Notes: generated from the sequence alone by a model not told the origin. A stretch of DNA of 53,830 nt from Pseudomonadota bacterium (GCA_021801705.1 JAJYXP010000053.1:1-53830), one strand, 5' to 3'. Shown: positions 13,536 to 24,075, counted from the first letter of the stretch. Numbers and translations: made by a program.

Positions 13536-15081
13536 CCGCAGCCAGGCGGCTGGCAAGTTTTTTGACATCAGCCGCCTGTTCCGTATCCACCTTTATCGAC
13601 TGGGCCAATTCCGCGTTCTCCAGTGGTTCGCGGTTGCGGATCTGGCTTTCCAGCACCGCGACACCCGCTTCCGAGGCATCGCGACCGGTTTGCTGGCGTT
13701 GTTTTACCCGTTCCCGCAACAGGCGTCCCGGTGCCTCGAAATCGAGAATGACGAAGGGAACGCCCAGTTCCCGGGCCAGTTCATGGAACGCGGCCCTTTC
13801 CCGCCGCCTGAGAAAAGCTGCATCGACCACGACCGGATAGCCGGACAGGATAATGCTCCGCGCCAGTTCGGCCAGACGCAGGTAGGTACGCCGGCCGGCT
13901 TCGGGCGAGTAAATTCCCTCCCCCATCCCCGCGCTGCTGCGCGCCTCCGGTTTCAGCCCGTACAGCCGTTTTCTTTCCACATCGGAACGGATGCGAAAGA
14001 TATCCATCTCTTCCAGCAGCGACTGGGTGAGCGTGGTCTTTCCGGAGCCGGACAGGCCGTGGTTGATGGCGAGGAATGGACGTGGGTGCCGGGTAAAGCC
14101 TGCTGCCAGCCGGATATAGCGGCGGAAGCGCGTCCCGGAATCTTCTTCCCCGCCGGCAAGCCCTCCTTGTCCTGCGCGTATGCATGCCACCTTGGCGCGC
14201 ACCATGGCGCGGTACACCAGGTAGTAGCGCAACACTTCCAGTCCGGCGTAATCGCCGGTCTGTTCCAGGTAAGCGTTGAGGAAGCGGCGCGCCAGGCCGG
14301 GCCGTTCACGGGCGCACAGATCCATCGCCAGGAAGGCGGCTTCGCTGATGACGTCGATCCAGCGCAGGTCTTCGTTGAACTCGATGCAGTCGAAGGGCAC
14401 GACTTCGCCATTCAGCAGCACGATGTTGCCCAGATGCAGATCGCCGTGGCACTCGCGGACGAAACCCAGTGCCTTGCGCGCAGCGAAAGCGGGGAGGAGC
14501 GAGCGGTACGCCTGTTCGCTCCAGAGTTCGAGCGCGTCCAGGTTCTTGCTCGGTTCGCCGAGCCGGGCGCGGATTTGCGCGAAATTTTGTGCGGCAGGCT
14601 GATGTACCCGTTCCGGCGTGCCGAATGGAATGCCGTTGTGGGCGATTTCAACGCGGTCGTGGAAGTCGGCGACTTTCCGGGCGATGGCATCCACCGTCGC
14701 GGGCGACAGTTCATCTCGCTGCAGAATCTGGTCGAGCAGACATGACTGGGGAAATCGCCTCATTTTCACCGCATAGTCGATGACCGGGCCGGAACCGTTC
14801 AACACCGGCGATTCGGCTGCTCCCGTAATGACCGCGACCTCCAGATAGAGTCCGGGTGCCAGCCTCCGGTTGAGGCGCACTTCTTCCGCGCAATAATAAC
14901 CGCGTTTTTCCAGCGTCGAGAAATCGAGAAAACCGAGATTCACGGCCTTCTTGATCTTGTAGGCGAACTCCCCGCTCAGCAGCACCCAGGAAATATGGGT
15001 CTCCAGCATCTCGGCCGGCTGTTCCAGAAAACGCTGGAGAGCGCGGACCATTTGAACTTGGTCATGCAGTGCCGGTTCCAT
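13519..15081 (-). CDS. Aminoglycoside phosphotransferase-like / P-loop kinase fusion protein
   Basis: A 520-residue two-domain protein. The N-terminal part carries an APH-like kinase fold with the catalytic-loop motif HGDLHLGN (residues 212-219) and a metal-binding acidic stretch after it. The C-terminal part is an AAA/gluconate kinase-like P-loop domain with GLSGSGKTT at 342-350. This COG2187-COG0645 architecture is widespread in proteobacteria; the substrate is unknown and antibiotic resistance should not be assumed. It is transcribed alone towards the DUF2934 gene. Confidence 0.88.
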   Translation of the reverse strand: MEPALHDQVQMVRALQRFLEQPAEMLETHISWVLLSGEFAYKIKKAVNLGFLDFSTLEKRGYYCAEEVRLNRRLAPGLYLEVAVITGAAESPVLNGSGPVIDYAVKMRRFPQSCLLDQILQRDELSPATVDAIARKVADFHDRVEIAHNGIPFGTPERVHQPAAQNFAQIRARLGEPSKNLDALELWSEQAYRSLLPAFAARKALGFVRECHGDLHLGNIVLLNGEVVPFDCIEFNEDLRWIDVISEAAFLAMDLCARERPGLARRFLNAYLEQTGDYAGLEVLRYYLVYRAMVRAKVACIRAGQGGLAGGEEDSGTRFRRYIRLAAGFTRHPRPFLAINHGLSGSGKTTLTQSLLEEMDIFRIRSDVERKRLYGLKPEARSSAGMGEGIYSPEAGRRTYLRLAELARSIILSGYPVVVDAAFLRRRERAAFHELARELGVPFVILDFEAPGRLLRERVKQRQQTGRDASEAGVAVLESQIRNREPLENAELAQSIKVDTEQAADVKKLASRLAAATSCR

Positions 15082-15147
15082 TCAAAGCAGCCTCGCAGAG
15101 GAATGCTTACATTAAAGCACAGCGCTCTGAGTTACGGGCAGATCTTC

Positions 15148-15198
15148 AACCCGGATAATCCGTTAGGCGCAAAGCGCCGCCCAATGGATTTCCGGGTT
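15148..15198. terminator. Hairpin after nrtD
   Basis: AACCCGGA and TCCGGGTT flank a second stem GGCGC-AAA-GCGCC. The structure abuts the nrtD stop codon and lies between it and the start of the kinase gene, also on the minus strand. It likely acts as a terminator or RNA 3'-end stabiliser; no U-run is seen. Confidence 0.5.
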
Positions 15199-15989
15199 CA
15201 AGCCGCCGGGCGCAACTGGCGGCGATACAGGAACTCCAGCACTTCACTGCGGTATTCGTGGTATGCCTGGTCATGCGCCATGGCCAGCCGCTCTCGCGGA
15301 CGCGGCAGGTCGATCCGCAGGATTTCACCGACGGTCGCTGCCGGGCCGTTGGTCATCATGACGATGCGGTCGGACAACAGCACCGCCTCATCGACGTCGT
15401 GGGTCACCATGATCACCGTGCTTTGGGTGTCCGCGGCGATTTTCATCAGTTCGTCCTGCAGATGGGCGCGGGTCAGCGCGTCCAGCGCGCCGAAGGGTTC
15501 GTCCATCAGCAGCACCTTGGGCTGCATGGAGAGGGCGCGGGCGATGCCGACGCGCTGTTTCATGCCGCCGGATATTTCGTGCGGATGCTTGTGTTCGGCG
15601 TGGCTCAGTCCGACCAGCGCAAGCGCCGCCTGGGTGCGTTTCTTCATGGTGGCCTTGCTCTCCGTACGGGCGAAGACGCGTTCCACCGCGAGGTAGACAT
15701 TGTCGAAGCAGGTCAGCCAGGGCAGCAATGAGTGATTCTGGAACACCACGCCGCGATCCGGGCCGGGGCCGGCGATTTCGCGTTCGGCGCAGAGCATGGT
15801 GCCGTTGCTGGGTGTAGTCAGCCCTGCCACCAGGTTGAGCAGGGTGGATTTCCCGCAGCCCGAGTGCCCGATCAGGGAGATGAACTCGCCCTGGCGGATG
15901 TTGAGGTTGATGTCGCGCAGGGCAACGAAAGGGCCTTTCTTGGTATCGAACACCATTTGCACGTTTTCGATTTTTACGTATTTTTCCAT
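15198..15989 (-). CDS. nrtD: Nitrate ABC transporter ATP-binding protein
   Basis: A 263-residue ABC ATPase of the NrtD/SsuB/TauB family. It has Walker A GHSGCGKST, the signature ISGGMKQRVGIARAL, Walker B VLLMDEPFGALD and the switch VTHDVDEAVLL. I start it at MEKYVKIENV, where CCGGAG stands 6-8 bases upstream, rather than at the upstream in-frame ATG that runs through a repeat. It is the last gene of the nrtA-globin-nrtB-nrtD operon. The nitrate specificity rests on NrtA and on nitrogen-type regulation. Confidence 0.9.
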   Translation of the reverse strand: MEKYVKIENVQMVFDTKKGPFVALRDINLNIRQGEFISLIGHSGCGKSTLLNLVAGLTTPSNGTMLCAEREIAGPGPDRGVVFQNHSLLPWLTCFDNVYLAVERVFARTESKATMKKRTQAALALVGLSHAEHKHPHEISGGMKQRVGIARALSMQPKVLLMDEPFGALDALTRAHLQDELMKIAADTQSTVIMVTHDVDEAVLLSDRIVMMTNGPAATVGEILRIDLPRPRERLAMAHDQAYHEYRSEVLEFLYRRQLRPAA

Positions 15990-15998
15990 GATTATCTC

Positions 15999-16055
15999 CG
16001 GTGATGGGGAATGGGCGATGGGGAATGCGAACCCCTCACCCATCACCCATTACTC
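15999..16055. repeat. Imperfect inverted repeat between nrtB and nrtD
   Basis: G-rich units (GATGGGGAATGGGCGATGGG) face C-rich units (CCCATCACCCATTACTCAT). The nrtB stop codon lies inside it. Similar GGGCGATGGG/CCCATTAC units recur between copA and copZ, suggesting a genome-wide family of intergenic repeats. Confidence 0.6.
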
Positions 16056-16961
16056 ATAACTGAATTTCTTCGCCAGCAGCACCAGCGCCTGTTCCAGCAG
16101 CAGTCCGACGATGCCGACGACGAAGATGGCGATGATGATGTGCTCGACGTTGAGGTTGTTCCATTCATCCCACACCCAGAAACCGATGCCGACGCCGCCG
16201 GTGAGCATTTCCGCGGCCACGATCACCAGCCAGGCGACGCCGATCGAAAGACGGATGCCGGTGATCATGTAGGGCAGCACGGCGGGGAACAGGATCCTGG
16301 TGAAGATCTTCCATTCCGACAGGTTCAGCACCTTGGCCACATTCATGTAATCCTGCGGAATGCGGGTTACCCCTACCGAGGTATTGATGATCATCGGCCA
16401 GATGCTGGATATGAATATGACCCATATCGCAGCCGGATCGGCCGCCTTGAGTACCAGCAGGCCGATGGGCAGCCAGGCCAGCGGCGAAACCGGGCGCAGC
16501 AGGCTGATGATGGGTGCAGTCATGCGGTTGAGGAAATCGAAGCGCCCGATCATGAAGCCCAGCGGAATGCCTGTCAGCGCCGCCATGCCGAAGCCGATGG
16601 CGACGCGCTCCAGCGAGCTCAGGATGTTCCAGCCGATGCCCTGGTCGTTGGGGCCGTTGCGGTAAAACGGGTCGCTGAACAGTTGCACCGCAGAGTCCCA
16701 GGTTTTCAGCGGCCCCGGCAGGGTGGGATTGCCTTGCGCAACCATCGCCCAGATGCTGATGAACAATGCCAGCCCCATCACCGGCGGAACCAGCCATTTA
16801 AATAAATTCCTGGCCGCCAGGGGAAAGCGGAGTCCGGCGGCGGGTGCGGGTTCATTCGCATTTGTCGGCGGCGAAATTCGGGATATTTTAGGCGTGGCGA
16901 TGCTATCCACGCTTGCCATGATTTCCTTCACACCTTCTTTGCCTGGATTCGCTGCGTTCAT
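16050..16961 (-). CDS. nrtB: Nitrate ABC transporter permease
   Basis: A 303-residue integral membrane permease of the NrtB/SsuC type. A polar N-terminus of about 55 residues precedes six predicted membrane helices. The ABC coupling loop includes LNLSEWKIFTRILFPAVLPY, and the NrtB-typical AWLVIVAAEMLTGGVGIGFW follows. AGGAG lies 6 bases before the chosen ATG; an internal ATG at 16919 is less likely. It works with NrtA and NrtD to import nitrate. Confidence 0.93.
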   Translation of the reverse strand: MNAANPGKEGVKEIMASVDSIATPKISRISPPTNANEPAPAAGLRFPLAARNLFKWLVPPVMGLALFISIWAMVAQGNPTLPGPLKTWDSAVQLFSDPFYRNGPNDQGIGWNILSSLERVAIGFGMAALTGIPLGFMIGRFDFLNRMTAPIISLLRPVSPLAWLPIGLLVLKAADPAAIWVIFISSIWPMIINTSVGVTRIPQDYMNVAKVLNLSEWKIFTRILFPAVLPYMITGIRLSIGVAWLVIVAAEMLTGGVGIGFWVWDEWNNLNVEHIIIAIFVVGIVGLLLEQALVLLAKKFSYE

Positions 16962-17028
16962 CGTGTACTCCTATGTGTGGACTGCGCTTCCGAACCGGCA
17001 CTGGCGCGAGTCCGGAAGCTGGCTCGTA

Positions 17029-17442
17029 TTAGGCCGAGCCGTAGGCAGCTTGTTTCATGGTGGAGGCCAGTACGCCATAGGCCTCCATCCACCCTTCCTT
17101 GACCTCGGACGTAAAGCCTGCGCCGAGCCCCTGGCCCAGCGTCCAGATCAGGGCGTTGCCCACGGTGTCGAAATGCTCCGCCTTGACGCCGTATCCGACG
17201 TGACGGCGCCCTGATTCCTTCACGACTTCGGCGATGGTTTCGAGGCGGTCCAGGCTGTTGACGACCATGTTGATCATGATCATCAGCTTGCGTCCTTGCT
17301 CGACCATGTTTCCCTTGAACAGACTGCGCAGGGAAGGGTCCAGTTCGAACAGGCGGCCATAGAAGAGGCCGGCTGCGGTGTCCTGAATGGGAACGACCTG
17401 CTGCCAACTGCTGCGCACCAGTGCTATTTTTTCGGGTGTCAT
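17029..17442 (-). CDS. Single-domain globin (bacterial haemoglobin)
   Basis: A 137-residue globin of the Vitreoscilla/flavohaemoglobin-domain type without a reductase domain. The proximal haem ligand is His81 in GRRHVGYGVKAEHF, and the distal-side Gln49 lies in NMVEQGRKLM. Such globins bind O2 and NO, and some detoxify NO to nitrate with a partner reductase. It sits inside the nitrate-uptake operon between nrtA and nrtB, so a link to NO produced during nitrate assimilation is plausible but inferred. Spacing is 30 bp after nrtA and 67 bp before nrtB. Confidence 0.92.
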   Translation of the reverse strand: MTPEKIALVRSSWQQVVPIQDTAAGLFYGRLFELDPSLRSLFKGNMVEQGRKLMIMINMVVNSLDRLETIAEVVKESGRRHVGYGVKAEHFDTVGNALIWTLGQGLGAGFTSEVKEGWMEAYGVLASTMKQAAYGSA

Positions 17443-17472
17443 GATGTACCTTTCAAATTTCTCGTGAGTTGA

Positions 17473-18774
17473 TTACGCCTTGATCTTGAAACCGGCCGCA
17501 TAGGCTTTCGGATTTTTGCCGTCCCAGACCACGCCGTCCATCAGCTTGGAGGTGCGGAATACATCCTTCGGCACGGGCACCTTCACCTGCGCTGCCGCCT
17601 GCTTGTACAGCTCGATCCGGTTGACCTTTTTCGCTACCGCGAGGTAGTCAGGATCTTCCTTGATCAGCCCCCAGCGCTTGTGCTGGGTGAGGAACCACAT
17701 GCCATCCGAGAGGTAGGGGAAGTTGACCTGCCCTTCATCATAAAATTTCATCGCGTTCGGGTCCTGCCATTTCTTGCCCAGGCCGTCTTCATAGCGGCCC
17801 AGGAAACGCCCCTCAATCACTTCTTCCGGGGCGTTGACATAAGACTTGCTGGAAATGAGCCTGGCGACCGAAGTGCGGTTTGCGGCGGCGTCGATATAGC
17901 GGGAAGCCTCCAGTATCGCCATGATGAGGGCGCGCGTGGTGTTGGGGTGCTTGGCCACGAAATCCGCGGTGGTGCCCAGCACCTTTTCCGGATGGTCTTT
18001 CCAGATTTCCTGCGAGGTGGCGACGGAAAACCCGATCTTGTCGTAGATGGCGCGGGCATGCCACGGCTCGCCCACACAAAATCCGTCCATGTTGCCGACG
18101 CGCATGTTGGCCACCATTTGCGGCGGCGGCACGACGATGGTTTTTACATCCGTCACCGGGTTGATGCCATTGGATGCCAGCCAGTAATTGAGCCACATGG
18201 CGTGCGTCCCGGTGGGAAAAGTCTGGGCGAAGGTGTATTCGCGCTTGTCGCTGTCAATCAGTTTTTTCAGGCTGGCGCCATTCGTGACACCCTTGTCCCG
18301 CAGCAGATTGGATAAGGTAATTCCCTGGCCGTTATGGTTGAGCCCCATCAGCACGGACATATCTTTCTGCTGGCCGCCGATGCCAAGGTGCACGCCGTAA
18401 ACCAGGCCATAGAGCACATGGGCCGCATCCAGTTCGCCGTTCACCAGCTTGTCGCGCACTCCGGCCCAGGAGGCTTCTTTGGTCGGGGTGATCTTGATGC
18501 CGTATTTCCTGTCGAAACCCTGGGCGGCGGCGACCACCACCGAGGCGCAGTCGGTCAGTGGAATAAACCCTATCCTGAGATCGGTTTTTTCCGGGGCATC
18601 CGAGCCGGCGGCCCAGGCACCCTGGCGCACGCCCGGTGGCACCAGCGCCATCAGCGCGGCGCCGCCGAGCAGCCCTGCGCCTTTTTTCAGGAAATCCCGG
18701 CGTTCATGGTTCTCCGGGGAGACGATGGTTTTTTCCCTCGGCCAAATCATCCGAGGACAAGTACGGTCAGACAT
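17473..18774 (-). CDS. nrtA: Nitrate ABC transporter substrate-binding protein
   Basis: A 433-residue periplasmic protein of the NrtA/CmpA family. A twin-arginine type signal is visible (ERRDFLKKGAGLLGGAALM, then an AWA cleavage region), so it is probably exported folded. The body contains LRIGFIPLTDCASVVVAAAQ and GNMDGFCVGEPWHARAIYDK, typical of nitrate/bicarbonate binders. Nitrate rather than bicarbonate is favoured by the sigma-54 promoter and nearby PII gene. It heads the operon nrtA-globin-nrtB-nrtD. Confidence 0.93.
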   Translation of the reverse strand: MSDRTCPRMIWPREKTIVSPENHERRDFLKKGAGLLGGAALMALVPPGVRQGAWAAGSDAPEKTDLRIGFIPLTDCASVVVAAAQGFDRKYGIKITPTKEASWAGVRDKLVNGELDAAHVLYGLVYGVHLGIGGQQKDMSVLMGLNHNGQGITLSNLLRDKGVTNGASLKKLIDSDKREYTFAQTFPTGTHAMWLNYWLASNGINPVTDVKTIVVPPPQMVANMRVGNMDGFCVGEPWHARAIYDKIGFSVATSQEIWKDHPEKVLGTTADFVAKHPNTTRALIMAILEASRYIDAAANRTSVARLISSKSYVNAPEEVIEGRFLGRYEDGLGKKWQDPNAMKFYDEGQVNFPYLSDGMWFLTQHKRWGLIKEDPDYLAVAKKVNRIELYKQAAAQVKVPVPKDVFRTSKLMDGVVWDGKNPKAYAAGFKIKA

Positions 18775-18819
18775 GTTGGGATCCTTTGCCGGTTAAAAAA
18801 AGTATCTGCCATACCAGTT

Positions 18820-18835
18820 AGCAATTGCTATGCCA
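18820..18835 (-). promoter_or_regulatory. Sigma-54 promoter of the nrt operon
   Basis: On the minus strand the sequence reads TGGCAT-AGCAA-TTGCT, with the invariant GG and GC of the -24/-12 elements separated by 10 bases. It ends 45 bp before the nrtA ATG, giving a short leader. This matches the TGGCAC-N5-TTGC consensus closely. Confidence 0.82.
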
Positions 18836-18913
18836 GACTGCATAATCGTCTATAACACTATGATGAAACATAATAATGTGTATTTTTTTGGAATATTTGG
18901 CGCGGCAGTGCCG

Positions 18914-18930
18914 TGCACTATGCCGGTGCG
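18914..18930. promoter_or_regulatory. NtrC-like upstream activator site
   Basis: TGCACT-ATGCC-GGTGCG fits the NtrC consensus TGCACY-N5-GGTGCA with one mismatch. Its centre lies about 112 bp upstream of the expected sigma-54 start, the usual enhancer distance. A further TGCAC half site lies at about 18945. Confidence 0.65.
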
Positions 18931-18999
18931 CGACTATGCTGCGATGCACGATTATCTGGCCGACACTCTTTTTGGATGTGCGGTGGTAGAATGGCTGCC

Positions 19000-20969
<1,970 letters not shown>

Positions 20970-20977
20970 GAGATAGG

Positions 20978-21053
20978 GCTGGAGGCGAGGGGCAATAGGC
21001 AATGGGTCGTGGTCGCTGCGCGGCCTTTTCCATCGCCCCTCGCCTTCTAGCCT
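20978..21053. terminator. Bidirectional hairpin between glnB and bamD
   Basis: GGCTGGAGGCGAGGGGCAAT pairs imperfectly with ATCGCCCCTCGCCTTCTAGCC, with a smaller inner hairpin around CGCTGCGCGG. It lies between convergent genes and so can serve both. Confidence 0.5.
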
Positions 21054-21059
21054 TAACTA

Positions 21060-21887
21060 CTACCAAATCTCCCACCAGGGCGTGTCCGCCTTCTTCTCGA
21101 TGGCGAAAAAGCGGCTGTTGGGGAAGTTTTTCTGCATAACCCGCAGGGTGTCGTCCCTTAGGTCGCTCATGCCCAGCGCATCGTAAGCTCTCACCATGAT
21201 CGTGAGCGCCTCCTCGATCGCGGGTGCTTGCGGATATTGCTGCAGCGCGCTTTGCGCCCGGTTGACGGCGGCGATGTAGGCGCCGCGCTTGTAGTAGTAG
21301 CGCGCAACGTGGACCTCGTGCGAGGCGAGGGCGTTGACCAGGTATTTCATGCGGGCGATGGCGTCCGGCGTATACTTGCTGCCCGGGAAGCGGGCCGTCA
21401 GCTCCTTGAAAGACTCGAAGGCTTCGCGCGCCGCTTTCGGGTCGCGCTCGGTCGCATCCTGTTTGGCGAGGGGTGCAAGGGTTTCCGAGGTTTGTGCAAC
21501 TTTCTCCGCCAAGGCGCCGAGCAGCCCCAGATCGTCGTTGAAATTCACCAGCCCTTTCAGGTAGTAGACGTAATCCACGTTGGGATGGTTGGGGTGGAGC
21601 TTGATGAACCGGTCGCAGGCGGCGATGGCTGAGGCCGGTTCGTTGCTCTTGTAATAGGCGTAGGCCACCTCGATCTGCGCCTGCTGTGCGTAGCGGCCAT
21701 ATGGGTAGCGCGCCTCCAGCTTCTCGAAGTACTGGATGGCTTTTTCATAACTGCCGTCGGCCATTTCCGACTTGGCCTCGGTGTAGAGCTTCTGCGCCGA
21801 CCAGCTCTTGGTTTCATCCTGAACTTCCGGCAGCAGGCCGCAAGCAGGCAGCAATAATACGAAAATTAACGCTAAACTAAACCTCAT
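21060..21887 (-). CDS. bamD: Outer membrane protein assembly factor BamD
   Basis: A 275-residue lipoprotein of the BAM complex, which inserts beta-barrel proteins into the outer membrane. The lipobox LLPAC puts the lipidated Cys at residue 16. Five TPR repeats follow, for example YTEAKSEMADGSYEKAIQYF and EKLEARYPYGRYAQQAQIE. The length is normal. Its ATG overlaps the divergent rluD ATG within the four bases CATG at 21885-21888, so the two genes have no intergenic space. Confidence 0.96.
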   Translation of the reverse strand: MRFSLALIFVLLLPACGLLPEVQDETKSWSAQKLYTEAKSEMADGSYEKAIQYFEKLEARYPYGRYAQQAQIEVAYAYYKSNEPASAIAACDRFIKLHPNHPNVDYVYYLKGLVNFNDDLGLLGALAEKVAQTSETLAPLAKQDATERDPKAAREAFESFKELTARFPGSKYTPDAIARMKYLVNALASHEVHVARYYYKRGAYIAAVNRAQSALQQYPQAPAIEEALTIMVRAYDALGMSDLRDDTLRVMQKNFPNSRFFAIEKKADTPWWEIW

Positions 21888-22929
21888 GACAGTATCCGAT
21901 GCCCCACAGGGCGCGAGTGATAATCCGCCCGATTATAACCCAAATCCAGCCCCCATCAACTTGACGATTCCGTCCGAACTGGCCGGGCTGCGTCTTGATC
22001 AGGCGCTGCAGCAGTTGCTTCCCGATTATTCGCGCAGCCGTCTGCAGTCCTGGATCAAGGACAAGAAGATCGCGCTCGACGGCCGCTTCGTCACGCCCAA
22101 GCAGGTGGTATGGGGCGGAGAGAGCGTGCGCGTCGAGCCCGAGCTGCGTCCCGACGAGACCGCCTTCGCGCCGGAGGATATCGCCCTCGACATCGTGTAC
22201 GAGGACGAGGTGCTGCTGGTCGTCAACAAGCCGGCCGGGCTGGTGGTGCACCCCGGCAGCGGCAACTGGCAGGGCACCATGCTTAATGCCCTGCTGCATC
22301 ATGCGCCGCAGTTGGCGGGCATCCCCCGCGCCGGCATCGTCCACCGCCTCGACAAGGACACCAGCGGCCTGCTGGTGGTGGCGAAAACACTGACCGCCCA
22401 GACCGACCTTGTGCGCCAGCTCCAGGCACGCAGCGTGAAGCGCGACTATCTTGCCGTGGTGCAGGGCATAGTGGCGCGCGACGGCAGCGTTGAAGCGCCG
22501 CTCGGGCGGCATCCTGTCCAGCGCATCAAAATGGCGGTAGTACGCGGCGGCAAGCCGGCGGTCACCCATTACACCGTGCTCGAGCGTTTCGCTTATCACA
22601 CCCTGATCCGTTGCAGCCTGGAAACCGGCCGTACCCACCAGATCCGGGTGCACATGCAGTCGATCGGCCATCCGCTGGCGGCAGACCCGGTCTACGGCGG
22701 CAGGCCGCTCAACTTGCCGCCCCTGTTGCGCGGCGCGGTCAAGGCCCTTGGTCGCCAGGCACTGCACGCGGAACGGCTGGGGCTGATTCATCCCGTATCC
22801 GGCGCGCCGATGGAATGGCAGGCGGATGTGCCGGCAGACATGGCTGCGCTGATCGAAACATTAAGACACGGGAAGGATTCAGCCGTGAATGTTCAGGAAC
22901 ACCCAAAGGGTACGGATAAAGAGCTATAA
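21886..22929 (+). CDS. rluD: 23S rRNA pseudouridine synthase RluD
   Basis: A 347-residue pseudouridine synthase that modifies helix 69 of 23S rRNA. An N-terminal S4-like RNA-binding domain (RLDQALQQLLPDYSRSRLQS) is followed by the catalytic core with the Asp in GIVHRLDKDTSGLLVVAK and the motif GRTHQIRVHMQSIGHPL. The ATG used overlaps the bamD start; a later in-frame TTG at 21961 would remove a non-conserved 25-residue leader. In many relatives pgeF follows directly; here uspA and a dedA-type gene intervene. Confidence 0.95.
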   Translation: MTVSDAPQGASDNPPDYNPNPAPINLTIPSELAGLRLDQALQQLLPDYSRSRLQSWIKDKKIALDGRFVTPKQVVWGGESVRVEPELRPDETAFAPEDIALDIVYEDEVLLVVNKPAGLVVHPGSGNWQGTMLNALLHHAPQLAGIPRAGIVHRLDKDTSGLLVVAKTLTAQTDLVRQLQARSVKRDYLAVVQGIVARDGSVEAPLGRHPVQRIKMAVVRGGKPAVTHYTVLERFAYHTLIRCSLETGRTHQIRVHMQSIGHPLAADPVYGGRPLNLPPLLRGAVKALGRQALHAERLGLIHPVSGAPMEWQADVPADMAALIETLRHGKDSAVNVQEHPKGTDKEL

Positions 22930-22970
22930 ATTAAAAGTGCAGTTTTCTCAATCGTGAAGGAGTGAAGGCA

Positions 22971-23414
22971 ATGTACAAGCATATTCTGGTTGCAGTCGAC
23001 GGTAGCGACACTTCCAACCTGGCTTTGCAGGAGGCAATCAAACTGGCCAAGGAACAGCAAGCTCAGTTGCGGATCGTGCATGTTGCCGAAGATATTCCGC
23101 TCAACATCGACACGGAATACGCCCTGGAAGCGTATCAGGAAGCCATGCGCAAAACGGGCGAGGACGTTCTGAGTAAGGCTGATGCAATTGCTCGCGAATC
23201 CGGCCTCACTCCGGAGACAAAACTAATCCAGATCGAAACGCTGGGTCACCGGGTTGCAAATATGGTCGTGGAAGAAGCGCAGAGCTGGCCAGCGGATCTG
23301 ATCGTGCTGGGAACCCATGGCCGGCGCGGATTTAACCACCTGCTTATGGGCAGCGTGGCGGAGGGGATAGTTCGGATTTCCCCCAAGCCGGTGCTGCTGA
23401 TTCGCGGCAAGTGA
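22971..23414 (+). CDS. Universal stress protein, UspA family
   Basis: A 147-residue UspA-family protein. It begins MYKHILVAVDGSDTSNLALQ and carries the ATP-binding pattern GTHGRRGFNHLLMGSVAEGI then SPKPVLLIRG, so it is of the nucleotide-binding type. I start it at 22971 (MYKH) because AAGGAG is well placed; a GTG 9 bp upstream is also open. It is a close paralogue of the UspA at 28466-28915. It interrupts the usual rluD-pgeF neighbourhood. Confidence 0.92.
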   Translation: MYKHILVAVDGSDTSNLALQEAIKLAKEQQAQLRIVHVAEDIPLNIDTEYALEAYQEAMRKTGEDVLSKADAIARESGLTPETKLIQIETLGHRVANMVVEEAQSWPADLIVLGTHGRRGFNHLLMGSVAEGIVRISPKPVLLIRGK

Positions 23415-23466
23415 AGCTCGGAGGCACGGTTGCCGGGCATGTGACCGGGCGCCGATAGTTTCTGAA

Positions 23467-24075
23467 ATGTCGCTCGCTGCGCTGCTGCATGATTATGGCT
23501 ACGTTGCCGTCTTCGCGGGCGCCTTCCTGGAAGGGGAAACCCTCCTCATCATGGCCGGCTTTGCCGCCCACCGCGGCTATCTGGATCTGCCCTGGGTGGT
23601 GGGCATGGCCGCTGCCGGCGGCTTCCTGGGCGACCAGATGTATTTTTATTTGGGCCGCCGTTACGGATGGCGCATCCTGAACCGTTTCCCCGCTCTTAAG
23701 CCGCGTGCGGCGCAGGCGCAGGCATTGTTGTCGCGCTATCATTTGCCCTTGATTCTGGGGATACGCTTCCTGTATGGATTGCGCACCGTGGGACCGCTCA
23801 CCATCGGTATGAGTCCGGTTGGGTGGATCCGCTTCCTCGTTTTGAATTTCATCGGCGCAGTGGCGTGGGCGGTGCTGGTTGGCGGAGCGGGCTACCTGTT
23901 CGGCCAGGCGATGGCGCTGGTGTTTGACGATCTGCGCCGTTATGAAGAAGCGCTGCTGGCGCTGATGGCTCTCGCCGGGATCGTCGTCTGGCTCTGCTAT
24001 CGCTGGCGTCGGCGGCGCGCTTCGGGGAGCAGCCCTCCATCGGCAAGCAGTAGCGTGGCCCAGACAAAAGATTGA
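23467..24075 (+). CDS. DedA family membrane protein
   Basis: A 202-residue inner-membrane protein of the DedA/VTT superfamily. The characteristic stretches are GAFLEGETLLIMAGFAA, GGFLGDQMYFYLGRRYGWRI and LGIRFLYGLRTVGPLTIGMS with the membrane-embedded arginines, and four to five hydrophobic segments. DedA proteins are thought to act as lipid scramblases or carriers that keep envelope homeostasis. The C-terminus is basic and Ser-rich. It follows uspA by 52 bp. Confidence 0.88.
   Translation: MSLAALLHDYGYVAVFAGAFLEGETLLIMAGFAAHRGYLDLPWVVGMAAAGGFLGDQMYFYLGRRYGWRILNRFPALKPRAAQAQALLSRYHLPLILGIRFLYGLRTVGPLTIGMSPVGWIRFLVLNFIGAVAWAVLVGGAGYLFGQAMALVFDDLRRYEEALLALMALAGIVVWLCYRWRRRRASGSSPPSASSSVAQTKD

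Noticed and set aside
13519-15081. Reading the APH-like fusion protein as an antibiotic resistance gene
   Set aside because: The two-domain architecture is a common housekeeping-type protein of unknown substrate; only the kinase fold is shared with resistance enzymes.
15148-15198. Hairpin with GTTAGGC and GCCCAA words, as a possible further attC
   Set aside because: The words are inside the stem rather than at the outer ends, no cassette gene is associated, and it is better explained as a hairpin at the end of the nrt operon.
14995-16059. Plus-strand open frames opposite the nrtD region
   Set aside because: They mirror the nrtD coding sequence, which has all ABC motifs on the minus strand.
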